Shown: positions 23,118-35,106 of the stretch, piece after piece
Layout of the letters: every line of letters starts with the position of its first letter
Numbering within the stretch: the stretch's first letter is position 1
Assembly: GCF_001540865.1 (NCBI RefSeq)
Contig: NC_033639.1
Span: 2,922,897-2,986,896, forward strand
Length of the DNA: 64,000 nucleotides
Source of the DNA: Ananas comosus
Taxonomy: Eukaryota; Streptophyta; Magnoliopsida; Poales; Bromeliaceae
Direction: 5' to 3'
Position numbers and translations under genes: made by a program
The notes under the pieces: generated by a model
What the model was told of the DNA's origin: nothing
The model's input: the letters and a program-made list of their open reading frames with translations, nothing else
Database searches by the model: none

Positions 23118-24422
23118 TTCTCTTACTAACTCCATCTCTCTCCAAATGGCTCCCTTACTCTCTTTTTATTATGCTCCTTCCCTGTTCTCTCTCTCTCTCT
23201 CTCTCTCTCCTCAAAATCCCTCATTTGCAAAGAATCAGGTTAAGGTGGTTAGGGTTTCGGTGTACCAATACCCGATATTCGAGGCTGGGTTGAGGGTGTG
23301 CATGGGGAAGGAGATGGCGATGGCGCAGATGAAGTACGTCGCGGCGGCAGTGCTCGGGAGGTTCGAGCTGCGGCGGGCCGATGAGGCAGAGAAGGAAGAG
23401 GCCCGAGGACGCCCCGCGGTGGTGGTGCTGCGGCTCACGGTGCACATGGAGGGGGGGCTGAGGATGATGGTCGTGGAGAGGAGGACGAGGAGATGAGAGG
23501 ATATGTAATTAAGCTTTTGATTTAGGTGGTTAATTAATTATGAATAATGATAAATTAATTGTGTGGTTAATTAATGAGTTAATGTCGTTTGGTTTATTTA
23601 ATTTTCAATCATATATAGTAGCAGTATTATAATGCATCATTTATAGTAATTGTATACAAGTTCTTTGGTATCTCAAAAATATTAGGCGGCGACAGAGGCA
23701 ATCACGGCAACGACGATGGCGACGATTTGGGCAGTCACAGTGACTACGAAGTCTTAGGCGGCGATGATGACTATAGCAGCGGCGGCAACAATGGCGGTCA
23801 CGGCTTGGGCAGCGGACACGGGGATGACGGCAGCGACCACAGTGGATGTTACAAGAACTAAGAGAGGAGTCAGATAACTTTGATTCAAAAATTTTTGGTA
23901 TTCAAGGTGTTTGATCAAATTTTTTTTACTTACTAATCTTTGAATTTTTTATTTTTTAAATAAAATTTTGACATTAAAATTAAATTTTTTTTCCTTAAAA
24001 TTTTTTTTTGTATGAATTTGCATAATTTTTAAAAATTTTGATTTTAGAAAAATAATTAGCAAAATTATATCTGATTTAGGTGCCTATTAACATTTAACAA
24101 TTTTTTATATATATTTTTTCAATTTTTCTAGTTTTTCAATATTAAATTTGATTTTTACATAATTTTTTTACTATATTTTGTGATTGTGATTTCTACATAA
24201 TTTTTTAGGTGAATATCTAAGCTATCTTGCACTCCAAAGCAAGTATCTTAAAATACTATTTTTAAAAAGTTCATTATTTTTTCATATTATTATTATTATT
24301 TCTATTTAATTATTTGATCAAAAATATTGTATTTATATTAGAATAAATAATATAATTTTATATTTGAATATAAAATTTTTTTTTTCATGTTTGTCTACAG
24401 TGAAGCGCGGTTGCTTCACTAG
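22247..24422 (+). mobile_element. Candidate Helitron of 2.2 kb carrying a P450 fragment
   Basis: The right end is a 6-bp stem (TGAAGC gcggtt GCTTCA, 24401-24418) directly followed by CTAG (24419-24422) and T. The proposed left end is TCTTACACTATTTAATTTG at 22247, preceded by A. Both flanks obey the A|T rule. The element includes (CT)n tracts at 23034-23110, a CYP94-like fragment and a GC-rich 'ggcgacgatggcgac' block at 23684-23860. No Rep or helicase was seen. Confidence 0.6.
23146..23496 (+). pseudogene. Cytochrome P450 C-terminal fragment (CYP94-like), captured
   Basis: Residues 42-70 of the 116-codon frame read YPIFEAGLRVCMGKEMAMAQ then MKYVAAAVL. This contains the P450 haem loop FxxGxRxCxG, with the haem-ligand Cys at residue 52 (23299-23301), and the GKEMAxAQMK continuation typical of the CYP94/CYP86 group of fatty-acid omega-hydroxylases. 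It continues through RFELR and LTVHMEGGL to a stop at 23494-23496, close to a natural P450 C-terminus. The preceding residues derive from a CT-rich tract, so only about 85 of roughly 500 residues are P450. It cannot be a functional enzyme. Its place between Helitron-like ends suggests capture. Confidence 0.78.
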
Positions 24423-24901
24423 TATGAATAGTTTCAGTATACTATCAAAGATTGCATACAAAGAGGGTAATCAGACCGCTCTCACCATCGGCGCACACTT
24501 TAGCTCGCCGCTTCTTCTCGGAAGGGGGAAGGGATGATTGAGAGAGGTGATCAAGAGAGAGAGAGAGAGAGAGAGAGAGTCTCTAAGAGTGGGAGGAGTG
24601 ATCGAGAGAGGTGAGAAGATGAAAGATTAGGAGTTTTTTAAAGAAAAATAGCCTTTTAGTGCTTTCTCTTGTTCTTCGGGTCAAATCCACAAGCATAGAT
24701 CGACCTATGATCCAGCCTGCTCATAATATGGACCTTCACAAATAGGTAAAGTTGTAGTATGAAATACTGATTAGCACTTTGAGAGTGCTAGACCGAGTTG
24801 GATCTGTTTTCGCACAAAATAGTTGTGAAAACAGACTCTGAAAGTGAACTGAGTTAAAACTTGAGTTTCATAGTAGCTCCAAATGCCCAGAAGGTGTTGG
24901 G
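24423..24901. other. Intergenic sequence with (GA)n tract
   Basis: A GA microsatellite lies at 24556-24579. The rest has no recognised feature. Confidence 0.45.
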
Positions 24902-26665
24902 TGTAATATACCAAACTTTTACAATTATAAAGTTTTGGTAGGAACTAACTTAAAAATCTAATAAAATAGTTCCGACGAAGTTTGGGGAGTATTCGAGTAT
25001 TTTCGGCACAAATCGAGTGCAAAAACGGACTCCAAATATTAAATCTGTCAAAACTGCAGATTTTATATTAAGTACTGATACTGAAATCTGGATACTGGTA
25101 CGTAATACCAAATGAGAGAGATCAGTTCTCGGGTTTTGAGGAATCAAACCTGAGTACCGGTACGCGAACCCAAGTACCGGTATCCAGTACTCCAAAACTC
25201 AGTTTCGAGGGATGTTTCGGTACTTTCAGGTGAGAGCTTTTATAAAAGGGAGCCATCTCCCCTTTCCTCTGTTACCCCACACACGCACACACACAAGAAA
25301 GAAAGAGAGAGAGAAGCTCCTCTCTCTCACTCTCTTCTTCATCTTCTTCTTCTCCAACCCTTGGAGCTTGGGGGATCAAACTAGGAAGGAGGATTTGGAG
25401 CTAGAGGGCTACCTTCTCGAGAAAGAAGAAGCAAAAAGCTTTGGGGCAAAGGTTAGTTTTGGGATTTAAAACTAGGGTTTTGAATTTAAACCTTGTAAAA
25501 TAGATTTTTATCAAACCCTAGGCTAATTTAGGCTACAAGTTGTAGATATTAGCACATGAAATTGAGTTTTGCCATGAATTTTGGATAACCTAGGTTGAAA
25601 AAGGGATTTTTTTTATGAAAGATTTTAAAAATATTTTAACCCTTTAAAACCCTAATTGAGGGTTAGGAAATCAAGTCGGGCAACTTGATTTCAAGAGAAA
25701 AAAAATTATTTTGGAGTTTGAAATTGATAAAGAGTGGATCGCTTATATAAACAAGGAAAGCTTAGGAGCAAGCTTGAAGATCCAAGAAATTGGCCCAATG
25801 CAAGTGTCTGCAAGCAATTGGGGGCACTATAAGGTGGGTTGTCCTTCATCGAAGTGATTAGGTCACTTCCACGCCCAATAGTAAAGTTTAATATTTGTAT
25901 TACCTGTTGATACATGTATGTAATGATAGGTTAGTTGAAAAATATAGATGTATGAATCATATGTTACTAGATCAAATTAACTACCATTAGATGATGACAT
26001 TAGGCATGTGAAAACATATAGGTATGTATATATATGTATGCTTAGACATGAATGAATGATATAGATTGAATTTCACTAGAGACATTAGCAAACTCAACAA
26101 GGACAAAATGTCATGAAAATTGTGAATCTTAGGTATGGACAACTAGGATAAGAAAGAAGATGATTCAGCATTGAACTTAGTGCATTGAACATAGGTTAGA
26201 AAATATAGTGGTAGGAAGACCACTTGGATTGGAATGTCAATGAACCTAGTGTCATTGAACATAGGTTGGAAAATATAGTAGTAGGCTGATCACTTGGACA
26301 TGAGAATATAAACCTAGAGAGGTTGACAATATAGGGTAAAAGATGAACCCATGAGACTTGAAAAATGGATTCCGGAATCCCTAGGCTGGTACTTGCGGGT
26401 ATGTGGTTCTTCTCGCCCGGCAAGTGATGTGTGGCTGCGGGTATGTTGGTTCTCCTCGCCCGGCAGCGTTTCATGCTCGCGACTTCACTGTTGCCTCTTT
26501 TGGACCTAGTAGGTGAGTTCTTCCCTTGTGTGGCCATACCCATCGGGAAGCTTACATAGTCATATATTTATATGTTGGACTAACTTGCTTATATTGCCTC
26601 CTTTGGACCTAGTGGGTGAGTTCTTCCCTTGGGTGGCCATACCCATCGAGAACTATATTTATAGT
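24902..26665 (+). mobile_element. Outer LTR (level 1), left part
   Basis: It starts TGTAATATACC and runs collinear with the LTRs at 26666, 49475 and 52771 ('aagtttgg(g)gagtattcgagt', 'cgcaaa.cg..tgcaaaaacgg'). GTACCGGTAC-type palindromes lie at about 25060-25195 and a TATA box at 25241. It is interrupted at 26665 by the level-2 LTR and resumes at 39600. Its own 3' terminus is not visible, so it is truncated or rearranged. Confidence 0.75.
25241..25248 (+). promoter_or_regulatory. TATA box of the level-1 LTR
   Basis: TATAAAAG lies about 340 bp into the LTR, just after the palindrome cluster and before a CT/CA-rich tract. The other LTRs in this window have the same order. Confidence 0.6.
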
Positions 26666-27366
26666 TGTAATATCCCGAACTCTTTTTGAGTAGTGAAAAG
26701 TGTAGTGTACCGGACTCCTACAATGATGAAGTTTCGGTGGGAACTAGCTTTAAAGCTATTAAATAAGTTCCAGCAAAGTTTGGGGAGCATTCGAGTGTTT
26801 TTGGCGCAAACCAGACGCGAAAACGGGCTCCAAAAGCTAAAATCTGCCTAAGTTGCAGAATTTGTGCTGAATACCGGTACTAGAATCGGGTACCGGTACT
26901 AGACTAGCCGGGTACCAGTACTAGAATCGGGTACCAGTACACAGTGGTAAAATGAGGAAAACATGCTTTCGGGTTTGGAGGTATTGGAGTCGGGTACCAG
27001 TACGTGAGCCCGAGTACTAATACTCAGCCTCCCAGAATTCTATTTTTGCGGGGTAAAAGTGTAAATTCACTGGGGGCTTATATATAGGGGTGCCCATCCC
27101 TTCCCCTCAGCTGAACACACACACACGCACACTGTGGGAGGGAGAGAGAAGCTCATCTCCCTCACCCTCCTTTTCCTCCTCTCCGACTCCGCGATCTTGG
27201 TGGAGATCGGACTCAGAAAGCTTGGAGGAGTGGTGGTTCGAGCTCTCGAGCGCTTGATGGCTTAGAACGCTTCCGACTCGAGGTTCGTTTTTAGGGTTTG
27301 AGCAAGGGTTTTGGGTTTAAACCTCCTAAATGGATTTCTAGCAAACCCTAGGCTAGCTAATCTAAG
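26666..27366 (+). mobile_element. Solo LTR (level 2), left part; TSD ATAGT
   Basis: The LTR starts TGTAATATCCC at 26666, just after ATAGT (26661-26665). Its end, GGCGTGACA at 39599, is followed by ATAGT (39600-39604). With the inner element removed the LTR is about 2.5 kb. No internal domain of its own remains, so it is a solo LTR. Variants of GGGTACCGGTACTAG lie at 26870-27035 and a TATA box (cttatatatagg) at about 27077-27088. Confidence 0.88.
27077..27088 (+). promoter_or_regulatory. TATA box of the level-2 LTR
   Basis: 'cttatatatagg' lies about 412 bp from the LTR start, downstream of the palindrome cluster and upstream of a CA/GA-rich tract. Confidence 0.55.
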
Positions 27367-29962
27367 TGTCACGCCCTGCCCCGAAACCACTACCCATTTG
27401 GCACGGTTCGGCCGCGGCGGCAGGCCGCCGAACGGACAGCACCTCCCCTGTCCGCCCAAGGCTCAACAACAGGAATGTGCACAAGAATTTACCCAGGAAA
27501 TTAAATTCTAAACATACACATTCACGAGGGCACAACCAGTGCCAACAATACAAAGAGCAAGTGATCCACAAGATACACGTGTGAAATAAAGAGAGTACTT
27601 TACTAACTATTACAATAGTTTCATCATTCCCATTTACATCATTTTCTCTAAATGAATACATTTTCCAACTCAAAATACATGGCTCTCCCAAATCCTTACC
27701 TACAATGAATCTCTCTCAATACATAGGTGACTAATGCAAAAAGAAAAGCTACTAAACTACCACAGTCTCACTGGTCGAGCGCGATGCCCTTGCCGCGGTC
27801 CTCCCTCGGCAACCCTGTACCTACCACTGCAAATATAGTGGGATGAGAACTATCTTCCATAGTTCCCAGTGGGCTCGGCCACCGACTTTGACGATCTCCC
27901 CACTAGGTCCAAGTGGGCACAAGTAACAACAGATAGATAGATAGATATGTATCCGAAAACTGTAAATGCAATAGTAGGAAAACTATGCTAGTATGCCCAT
28001 AATCATGAATATGAATGCATGCATCATATAATAAAGGCTTTCTACCATGCTAACAAATTCGATCCATGTTCGAATAGCAATGTTCAATGACATTATTAAA
28101 CCTTTACCTTTTTCCATTTACCCAATCTGTGGCGAGGCCCTAGGGCTCGCCTATAACTCACCTTTTAATCCCAAAGTAGGGAGGGAGCTCCAAGTGCACC
28201 CAAGCACGGGACCGTCTGCGGACCTCCATGTGGTCCGGACCACCAAGTGGTCCTAGTCGCGCGACATTCCGGAGTACTCGACAACAATCCCCTCCATGTG
28301 GGGATTGAATGGCTATACCATCCCAAACGCAGACTGTGAGCTAGATCTATCCTCTCCAAGTGAGAATACACTATCACTAGGGTCAACTACCCAATCCAAT
28401 CCTCTCCAAATGAGGATGCTCTACAACTAGAGTCAACAATTCTCGCGGGATCATTTGTTCCCGACATTCATGCAATGCTATTTAGCTTTTTTAAATTCAT
28501 TGTCCACAAGGCATTTTCTAAGGGATCCGCCTATCCCTAGGTCCATCGACCTCTAGTGTCATTTACACTACATTAATGCCACTCATCATCATTCAATGTT
28601 TGGATGCCACTCGTTTGTTCTTTAACAACAACACTACTTTCTATGTCATCAACACCCCCATCGGGCACATCTCTATCTTTCGCATCACAGGATCCACGTT
28701 CCGACCCAATCCTCACCTATCTAAGCCACCAAGCGTTCTAAGTACACTAGGTTATCATTTAGAAAGCATAAGGAATGGAGCTACTCTGCAATCCTACAAT
28801 GCAACATGAAGAGATGAGATTAAATGCAAGCTAAGACATAGAAAGGAGTCCGAAAGCTTCGGGATGGCACACCCCACCTTTTACCGATGTAGAGGCTTCG
28901 GAAACGCTCCTCGGTGAACTTTACGAAAAGGCTTTAGCCTTCCTTGCCCAAATCCAAACTATCCGGGCCTTATTTTGCCGAGAACTCCACGCCGGCTCGC
29001 CGAATGCTAAAACCGACCTCGCCCCTACGTTTTGTGACCTACCAATAGGGTTTCCAAGGCTTCAAATAAGTTCAATCTCATACTTTCACAAAAACCCCAT
29101 TTTGGAGCCCTAGGTTTGCACCTATAGCAAACTACCAATAAATCCCTAGGTTTCTTGGGATTGATCTATTTAGAAGCAAGCTTAGGGTCCATTTGACCCA
29201 TTCCAAAGCATCAAAACCCAAAAACCCCAAGTTCTAAAAGCTACGGTTTATAGCTTACCTCTTGAGCTACCTCAATAGAGAGGAGAGAAAGAAAGGAAGA
29301 TGGTCCAAGCCTTCTCTATCTTGTTCTCCTCCTTCTTCTTCTTCTCTTCCTTCTTCTTCTTCTTCTTCTCTTTCTTTTTTTCCTTCTCTTTTGTTCTTTC
29401 TTTCCTAGAGAGAGAGAGGGAGCAAGAGAGAGTGTGAGAAAGAGAGAGAATGAGAGGGTGTGAGGGAGAGAGAGAGCCCAGCCGACTCTAATAAAGGCCA
29501 TTTTGCATTTAGACCCCTCAACTTTTCCTCCACTGCACAGCCCTCACTGGGCAGTTTTCGTCCAGAGGGACCGGTCCCTGGTCGGGAAGACCAGTCCCCG
29601 AGAGCTCTCCCTGCAGTCTGGGGACTTTTCGCGTTCGGGACTGGTCCTTACACGAGGGACCGGTCCCTGGGAGACTGGTCTCTCCTGAGAGACCGGTTCC
29701 CGAACGAGGAACCTTCAGGACTTAGCCAAATTTAGGCTTCCTCTCGCGGGTGTCATGCACGGGGACTGGTCCCCTCAACCAGGGACCGGTCGCATCGACC
29801 TCCCTCGCGACCCTCAACTACGGGGACCGGTCCTTCCCTCCAGGGACCGGTCCCCGAGAGCATTTTGGACATTTCCAACTCCCACAAAGGGTATTCTCTC
29901 GACAATTAGTCGATCCTGGATGAAGTGCAAATCCTCGGATTTCGAGAATTCACTTCCTTACA
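27367..29962 (-). repeat. 3' LTR of the inner retrotransposon (element sense)
   Basis: It runs 2596 bp, from TGTCACGCC to CTTCCTTACA on the plus strand; in element sense it is TGTAAGGAAG...GGCGTGACA. It is 70 bp shorter than the 5' LTR, mainly through one 65-bp difference near 29868. It contains ACCGGT palindromes at 29563-29860, a TATA-like ctttattag (29487-29496, reversed) and a GA/CT-rich tract. Confidence 0.93.
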
Positions 29963-29975
29963 TCCTCCCATCCTT
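29963..29975 (-). other. Polypurine tract
   Basis: In element sense AAGGATGGGAGGA abuts the TGTAAGG of the 3' LTR. This is the expected position for plus-strand priming. Confidence 0.75.
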
Positions 29976-30033
29976 AAAAGGAGTTTCGTCCTCGAAACGA
30001 ACCCATTCTTTATTTTTAATTCAAATCCGTACC

Positions 30034-30135
30034 TTACTCCTCAAATAGATGAGGATGGTGTTTTCTCATCAAATCCTCAAATTCCCAGGTGGCTTCGCGA
30101 TCCTCGTGATTGCTCCACCTGACCTTTACATAGGG
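30034..30135 (-). pseudogene. Chromodomain tail of the integrase, in a shifted frame
   Basis: After the integrase frame ends at 30126, a neighbouring frame reads PYVKVRWSNHEDREATWEFE then DLMRKHHPHLFEE and stops at 30034. This matches the short C-terminal chromodomain of Del/Tekay chromoviruses, thought to guide integration to heterochromatin. It is separated from the integrase by a one-frame shift. Confidence 0.75.
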
Positions 30136-31334
30136 AATTCTCGATTCCTCAACTTTCGCACCTCTCGGGCGATAGTCCCTATCGAAAACTCTTCATAGCT
30201 CAAGTCTCCTTTAAGTTCCAGCGGTTCATATAGCATTGCATGCTCGGAGTCGTGAATATACTTGCGGAGATTGGAGACATGGAATACATTGTGTACATCC
30301 GCAAGCTTCGGCGGTAAAGCAAGTCGGTAGGCCACCGTGCCGACTCGCTCCAATATCTCATATGGTCCAATGTATTGGGGACTTAGTTTTCCCCGCACTT
30401 CAAACCGCTTCACACCCCGCATCGGCGAAACTTTCAAGAATACGCGGTCGCCTACCACGAATTCTATGTCTCGACGGCGCCTATCTGCATAGCTTTGCTG
30501 TCTCGACTGCGCTGTGAACAATCTCTTGCGAGCAAGACGGACTTTTTCTTCCGCTTCTCGCAGAACATTGGGGCCAAACTCAGTACGCTCACCCACCTCA
30601 CTCCAGTGTATAGGAGACCGACACGTCCGCCCATAAAGAGCCTCGAACGGTGCCATCTCCACACTAGCATGATAACTGTTGTTGTTGGCGAACTCGGCCA
30701 TAGGTAGGTGGTCACACCAACTTCCCTTATAGTCGATGACACATGCTCGCAACATATCCTCCAGAGTTTGAATAGTTCTCTCTGTTTGCCTATCGGTCTG
30801 AGAATGAAATGCGGTGCTAAAGTCGAGCCGTATGCCAAGGGCTCCCTGCAGGCTTTTCCAGAAGTGTGAAGTGAACCGGGGGTCACGATTCGACACGATC
30901 GATTTCGGCACCCCATGCAGTCTCACTATCTCGTCAAGGTATACATGCGCTAACTTGTCACCCGACCACGTGGTGTGGATCGGCAAGAAGTGAGCCGACT
31001 TCGTCAATCGGTCCACAATTACCCAAATTGCATCGTGGCCGCCTGTTGAGCGAGGTAAGCCGACCACGAAGTCCATTGATATGTCATACCATTTCCAAAC
31101 GGGGATTGGTAGGCTTCGAAGCTTTCCCGCTGGAAATCGACGCTCGGCTTTCACTTGTTGGCATGTCAGGCACTTTGCCACAAAACGTCCAATATCTCCC
31201 TTCATTCTCGGCCACCAATAATGCATTTTTAGTCCATGATACATCTTGGTGCCGCCCGGGTGATCGGCATATGGAGATCGGTGTGCTTCCTGTAGAATCA
31301 ATTCACGAAGCTCTCCATGTTTCGGCACACACCA
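30126..31334 (-). pseudogene. Retrotransposon integrase
   Basis: This 400-codon stretch begins after an in-frame TGA (31335-31337). An HHCC zinc-binding region (H16, H23, C53, C56) precedes the catalytic core. The core has D86 in ISMDFVVG and E183 in QTERTIQTLE. The middle acidic residue of the DDE triad is replaced: SNRDPRF has Asn147 where the family has Asp. The C-terminal GPYEILERVG...VFHVSNLRKY region is typical of gypsy integrases. The Asn change predicts loss of strand transfer, on top of the stop and the frameshift at the end. Confidence 0.9.
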
Positions 31335-32850
31335 TCAGTTTCGAAACTGAAGCGTACCATCGGCGTCTGCCTTGAAATCGCCGCCATGCCTTTCCTCGAT
31401 GTTTCGTCGCACCTTTTGGAGTTCTGAATCTGCGGGTTGCAGATCTTTGATCCTCTCCAACAAGGTCGGTTCGACAACGAGTGCCATTAGCTGAGTCAGG
31501 ACCTCGGGAGCAACCACTTCAAGGTCCAATCGCTCCATATCCAGCCACAAGAGTGTTTGCTGGGTAACATCGAATGCGAGGTTCTTCGCCGACTTCCTAC
31601 TAAGTGCGTCTGCGACCACATTTGCCTTCCCGGGGTGGTAGAGGATATCAACATCATAATCCTTTAACAACTCCAACCACCACCGCTGATGCATGTTGAG
31701 CTCCTTCTGTGTGAACAAATACTTCAAGCTCTTGTGGTCGGTATAGATCTCACAATGGGCACCGTATAAGTAGTGCCTCCACAGCTTCAAGGCGAAAATC
31801 ACCGCCGCTAGCTCCAAATCATGGATGGGGTAGTTCCTTTCATAGCTCTTCAATTGACGGGATGCGTAGGCGATCACCTTCCCGTTTTGCATCAATACAC
31901 ACCCCAATCCAAGATAGGAGGCGTCACTGTAGACTACAAAGTCTTCGCCCTGCACCGGTAGAGCGAGCACCGGAGTCGAAGTCAATCTTTGCTTCAACTC
32001 TTTGAAACTCCGGTCACATTCTTCGCTCCAAACGAACTTGGTGCCCTTCTGAGTCAGGCGGGTAAGTGGAATCACTATTTTGGAAAAGCCTTCCACAAAA
32101 CGCCTATAGTAGCCCGCTAAGCCCACGAAGCTTCGAACCTCCGTGACATTCGTCGGGCGCGGCCAATCTTTGATTGCCTCAACTTTCCTCGGGTCTACAG
32201 AAACTCCACCCGCGAAAATCACATGCCCTAAGAAGGCGACCTCGCGGAGCCAGAAGTCACACTTCTTCAATTTGGCATATAGCTTCTCCTCCCGAAGGAC
32301 TTGAAGCACTATCCTCAAATGCTCGGCATGTTCTTCGTCGCTACGAGAATAGACCAATATGTCGTCTATGAAGACCATGACAAATCGATCCAAATACTTC
32401 TTGAAGACACGGTTCATCAAATCCATAAATGCCGCTGGAGCATTCGTGAGTCCAAATAGCATGACCGTGAATTCGTAGTGTCCATACCGCGTACGAAACG
32501 CAGTTTTCTGCACATCCTCCGGCTTGATCTTCAATTGGTGGTAGCCGGATTGCAGATCTATCTTCGAGTACACACACGACCCTTGCAACTGATCGAACAA
32601 GTCATCGATCCGGGGTAGTGGGTACTTATTTTTTTATCATGACTCTGTTCAATTCTCGATAGTCCACGCAGAGTCGAAACGATCTGTCCTTCTTCCGTAC
32701 AAACAACACCGGGGCTCCCCACGGTGATACACTCGGCCAGATAAATTGCTTGTTGAGGAGGTCTTGCAATTGACTCCTCAACTCCCTCAATTCCGCCGGC
32801 GCCATTCGGTACGGGGCCTTCGAGATCGGTGCGGTACCGGAACCAAGTCT
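31335..32850 (-). pseudogene. Retrotransposon reverse transcriptase-RNase H
   Basis: The fingers region ([26 protein letters not shown]) lies at 32626-32850 and is shifted out of frame at an A7 run near 32630. The main frame from 32600 carries the palm with [11 protein letters not shown] and the catalytic FIDD box (residues 77-80). The thumb and connection ([20 protein letters not shown]) follow. The RNase H domain has D226, E263 and D288 of its catalytic set, and the region ends at an in-frame TGA (31335-31337). The RT and RNase H motifs are otherwise intact. Confidence 0.92.
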
Positions 32851-33938
32851 ATGACGAACTCGATCTCCCGATCCGGTGGTATCCCCGGCAACTCCGTGGG
32901 AAATACATCCGAGAACTCCCGCACTACCGATAGCTCCTCTAACGTTGGAGCTACACGTTCCACCTCCACAACAGTCGCTAAGAATGCCGTGCAACCGCTG
33001 TTAACTAATTTCCTTGCTTTCGTCGCCGACAGCGTCGCAACGAAGCACGAGCTTTGACAAGCCCGATATGTGAACTCCTCCTGTCCTGGTTCACGAAAAG
33101 TGATCACCCTGCTCTTGCAGTTGATCGTCGCGTGATACTTCGAGAGCCAGTCCATGCCCAGAATGATATCAAAAGCCTCAAGCTTCTGGAGTTCCAACGT
33201 CCGGATAGGCACAATCCAGTCGCCTATTTGTACGGGACATGACGCACACTCCGAGTAAGTGTTAAACGTCGACCCAGGGCCCTCCACTCGCCACTTGTCA
33301 CTCGCCTCTATGAGAATGTCATGCATGCATGCGAATGATCTACTTATGAATGAATGCGCGGCTCCTGTATCAAATAAAGCCCTGGAGCGAACTCCATTAA
33401 TCAAAATCATACCTGCCACAAGGCGATGCTCCTCCGCCTCCGCAGGTTCCTCAGCTTGGACCTGAGCGGCGAACACCCGTCCGCTAGGGGCCGATCGTGC
33501 CATATCAGGTTGACGCGACGTCATTGCGCGTCCAGTCGACGCAGCCGTTGGTGGAGCTCCTCCATAATGAGCCGGAATCGCCGGCGCCGATGCAATCGAT
33601 GGGGCAGGTGAGGCTCCTCCTCCCGGGCAATCTCGAATGAAGTGCCCTGGCTGCCCACACTTGTAGCACTTGCCTTGGCCTTGCTCACAGCGCGAGACCG
33701 GATGGTCTCCGCCGCATATCATGCATCGCCGCACTCCACCGCCCTTCTGTTGAGTGCGCGAATACTTCGGGGGCTTCTTGTAACGTGTCTGTCCCCCCAA
33801 ACTACCGCCACCTTGGCGTTTCTTGCCCTTGTCCTTCGACTCGGCCAAAGCCTCACACTTCTCCCGAACGTGGGCATCTCCGTGCTCTGCCCATAGGGCT
33901 CGATTGAAGACCTCCGCAAAGGTCGTGAGCTTAAGTAT
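32787..33938 (-). pseudogene. Retrotransposon gag C-terminus, zinc knuckles and aspartic protease
   Basis: Numbered from 33848, a classical CCHC knuckle (C61, C64, H69, C74) is preceded by a second Cys/His cluster (C42, C45, H49, C54). Then comes the protease motif ALFDTGAAHSFI with D160-T161-G162, and ILGMDWLSKYHA. The frame is continuous upstream with gag except for one in-frame TAA at 33939-33941. It ends near 32822, where a frameshift separates DLVP from the RT linker. Confidence 0.88.
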
Positions 33939-34740
33939 TTACACGGCCTTGTAGATCCCCGGCCGAAGCCCTCGCAAGAACCACTTGGCCCGGTCCCGGT
34001 CATCCTTTACAACATCCGGGACGCAGTTGATAATATGGGAGAATTCTTGCTCATACTCTGCCACTGTGTGGTCTCCTTGCTCTAGCTTGCGGAACTTCTC
34101 CTTGAGCTTCCGCTTCAACGTATCGGGGAAATAGTTGGCGAACATCTCCCGCTTGAATTCCTCCCACAACATTGGCGGAAGGCCAGGAAGCCGATCCTGT
34201 TTGACGCGCTTCCACCAAACCTTCGCCGCCTTTTCCAAGCAATGGGTGGCGAGATACACCTTGTCCCTCTCCAAGGTATGCAAGTCGTCGAAGAGGGTTT
34301 CCATCGAGTCGATCCAAGACTCGACCATCTCCGGTTCCACCTTCTCGCCCTCAAAGGTTGGCGGATGGAACTTGTTTAACTTGATAAGAGCCGCCAATGC
34401 GCGCTCTCCCTCCACGTCTTCGGCCGACACATTGAGGGTAGCCGATCCCGATGCCGCCTGTGGTGCGATCGCTGGCGGTGGGCGCGCCGTCACCGGAACC
34501 GCCGCTACGCCCTCACCCTCTGCCGCTCTAGGTATATTCATTTACCGTCGCAGCTGACACCGCGATCTGCCGCTCTAATAGATCCTGGAGCCGCTCGAAT
34601 CTGGTTTCTTGGCGCTGCACCACACTGGTCAGCACGGTCACTTGCGCTTGCAACCGATCGATCATGCTCGGTTCCTCCTGCTCGGGCACCTCGGGAATCG
34701 GTGCAGGGGCAGTTCTATGTGTGTAGCGTCTTGGAGACAT
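33939..34740 (-). pseudogene. Retrotransposon gag
   Basis: The first credible ATG (MSPRRYTHRTAPAPIPEVPE) is at 34740. It is followed by a heptad-rich stretch (IDRLQAQVTVLTSVVQRQET), likely a coiled coil. A frameshift near 34535 leads into the main frame with the retrotransposon gag domain (FHPPTFEGE...WIDSMETLF...WWKRVKQ...FRKLEQGDHTVAEYEQEFS). It ends at the TAA at 33939. Confidence 0.88.
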
Positions 34741-34782
34741 CAGTCCCTGAAACGCAATTACTTGGTCAGTCCTCTTAACCAA

Positions 34783-35089
34783 TTACCTCGTCGCAATTAC
34801 GACACATGACGACCCAACAACAAAATCGGGCGGAAGCACACAAGTGTACTCATTCTAGACTCTTGGTTTCATGTCGTCGGCCGCCGACACAACCACCTCA
34901 AGACAAGAACTCATACCACTTGAATCCGTCTCTAATCACAACTAGAGACACATTACCAACTTCGACCCAATCGAATCAACTTCCGCCATCGCTATAGGTT
35001 CACGTTCCGCTCACGCACCTATAACCTTAGGACTTACCAACCTAGGGTCTCCTAGGTTATCCTAGACTCTCCCTTTACTTACTCTTATC
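34783..35089 (-). other. Untranslated leader of the inner retrotransposon
   Basis: This lies between the primer-binding site and gag and shows no conserved coding signal. Confidence 0.6.
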
Positions 35090-35101
35090 GCTCTGATACC
35101 A
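35090..35101 (-). other. Primer-binding site, initiator tRNA-Met
   Basis: On the minus strand TGGTATCAGAGC begins five bases after the 5' LTR end at 35107. It is the standard complement of the plant initiator tRNA-Met 3' end. Confidence 0.9.
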
Positions 35102-35106
35102 CGCTC

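Noticed and set aside
27362..27691. Minus-strand open frame repeated at 35075-35311 (CRECVCLEFNFLGKFLC...)
   Set aside because: It lies wholly in the terminal part of both LTRs, so it is duplicated by LTR identity and not by gene conservation. It has no known domain.
35090..35101. tRNA-Met-like sequence
   Set aside because: Only 12 bases complementary to the tRNA 3' end are present. It is a primer-binding site, not a tRNA gene. The same applies to 57557-57570.
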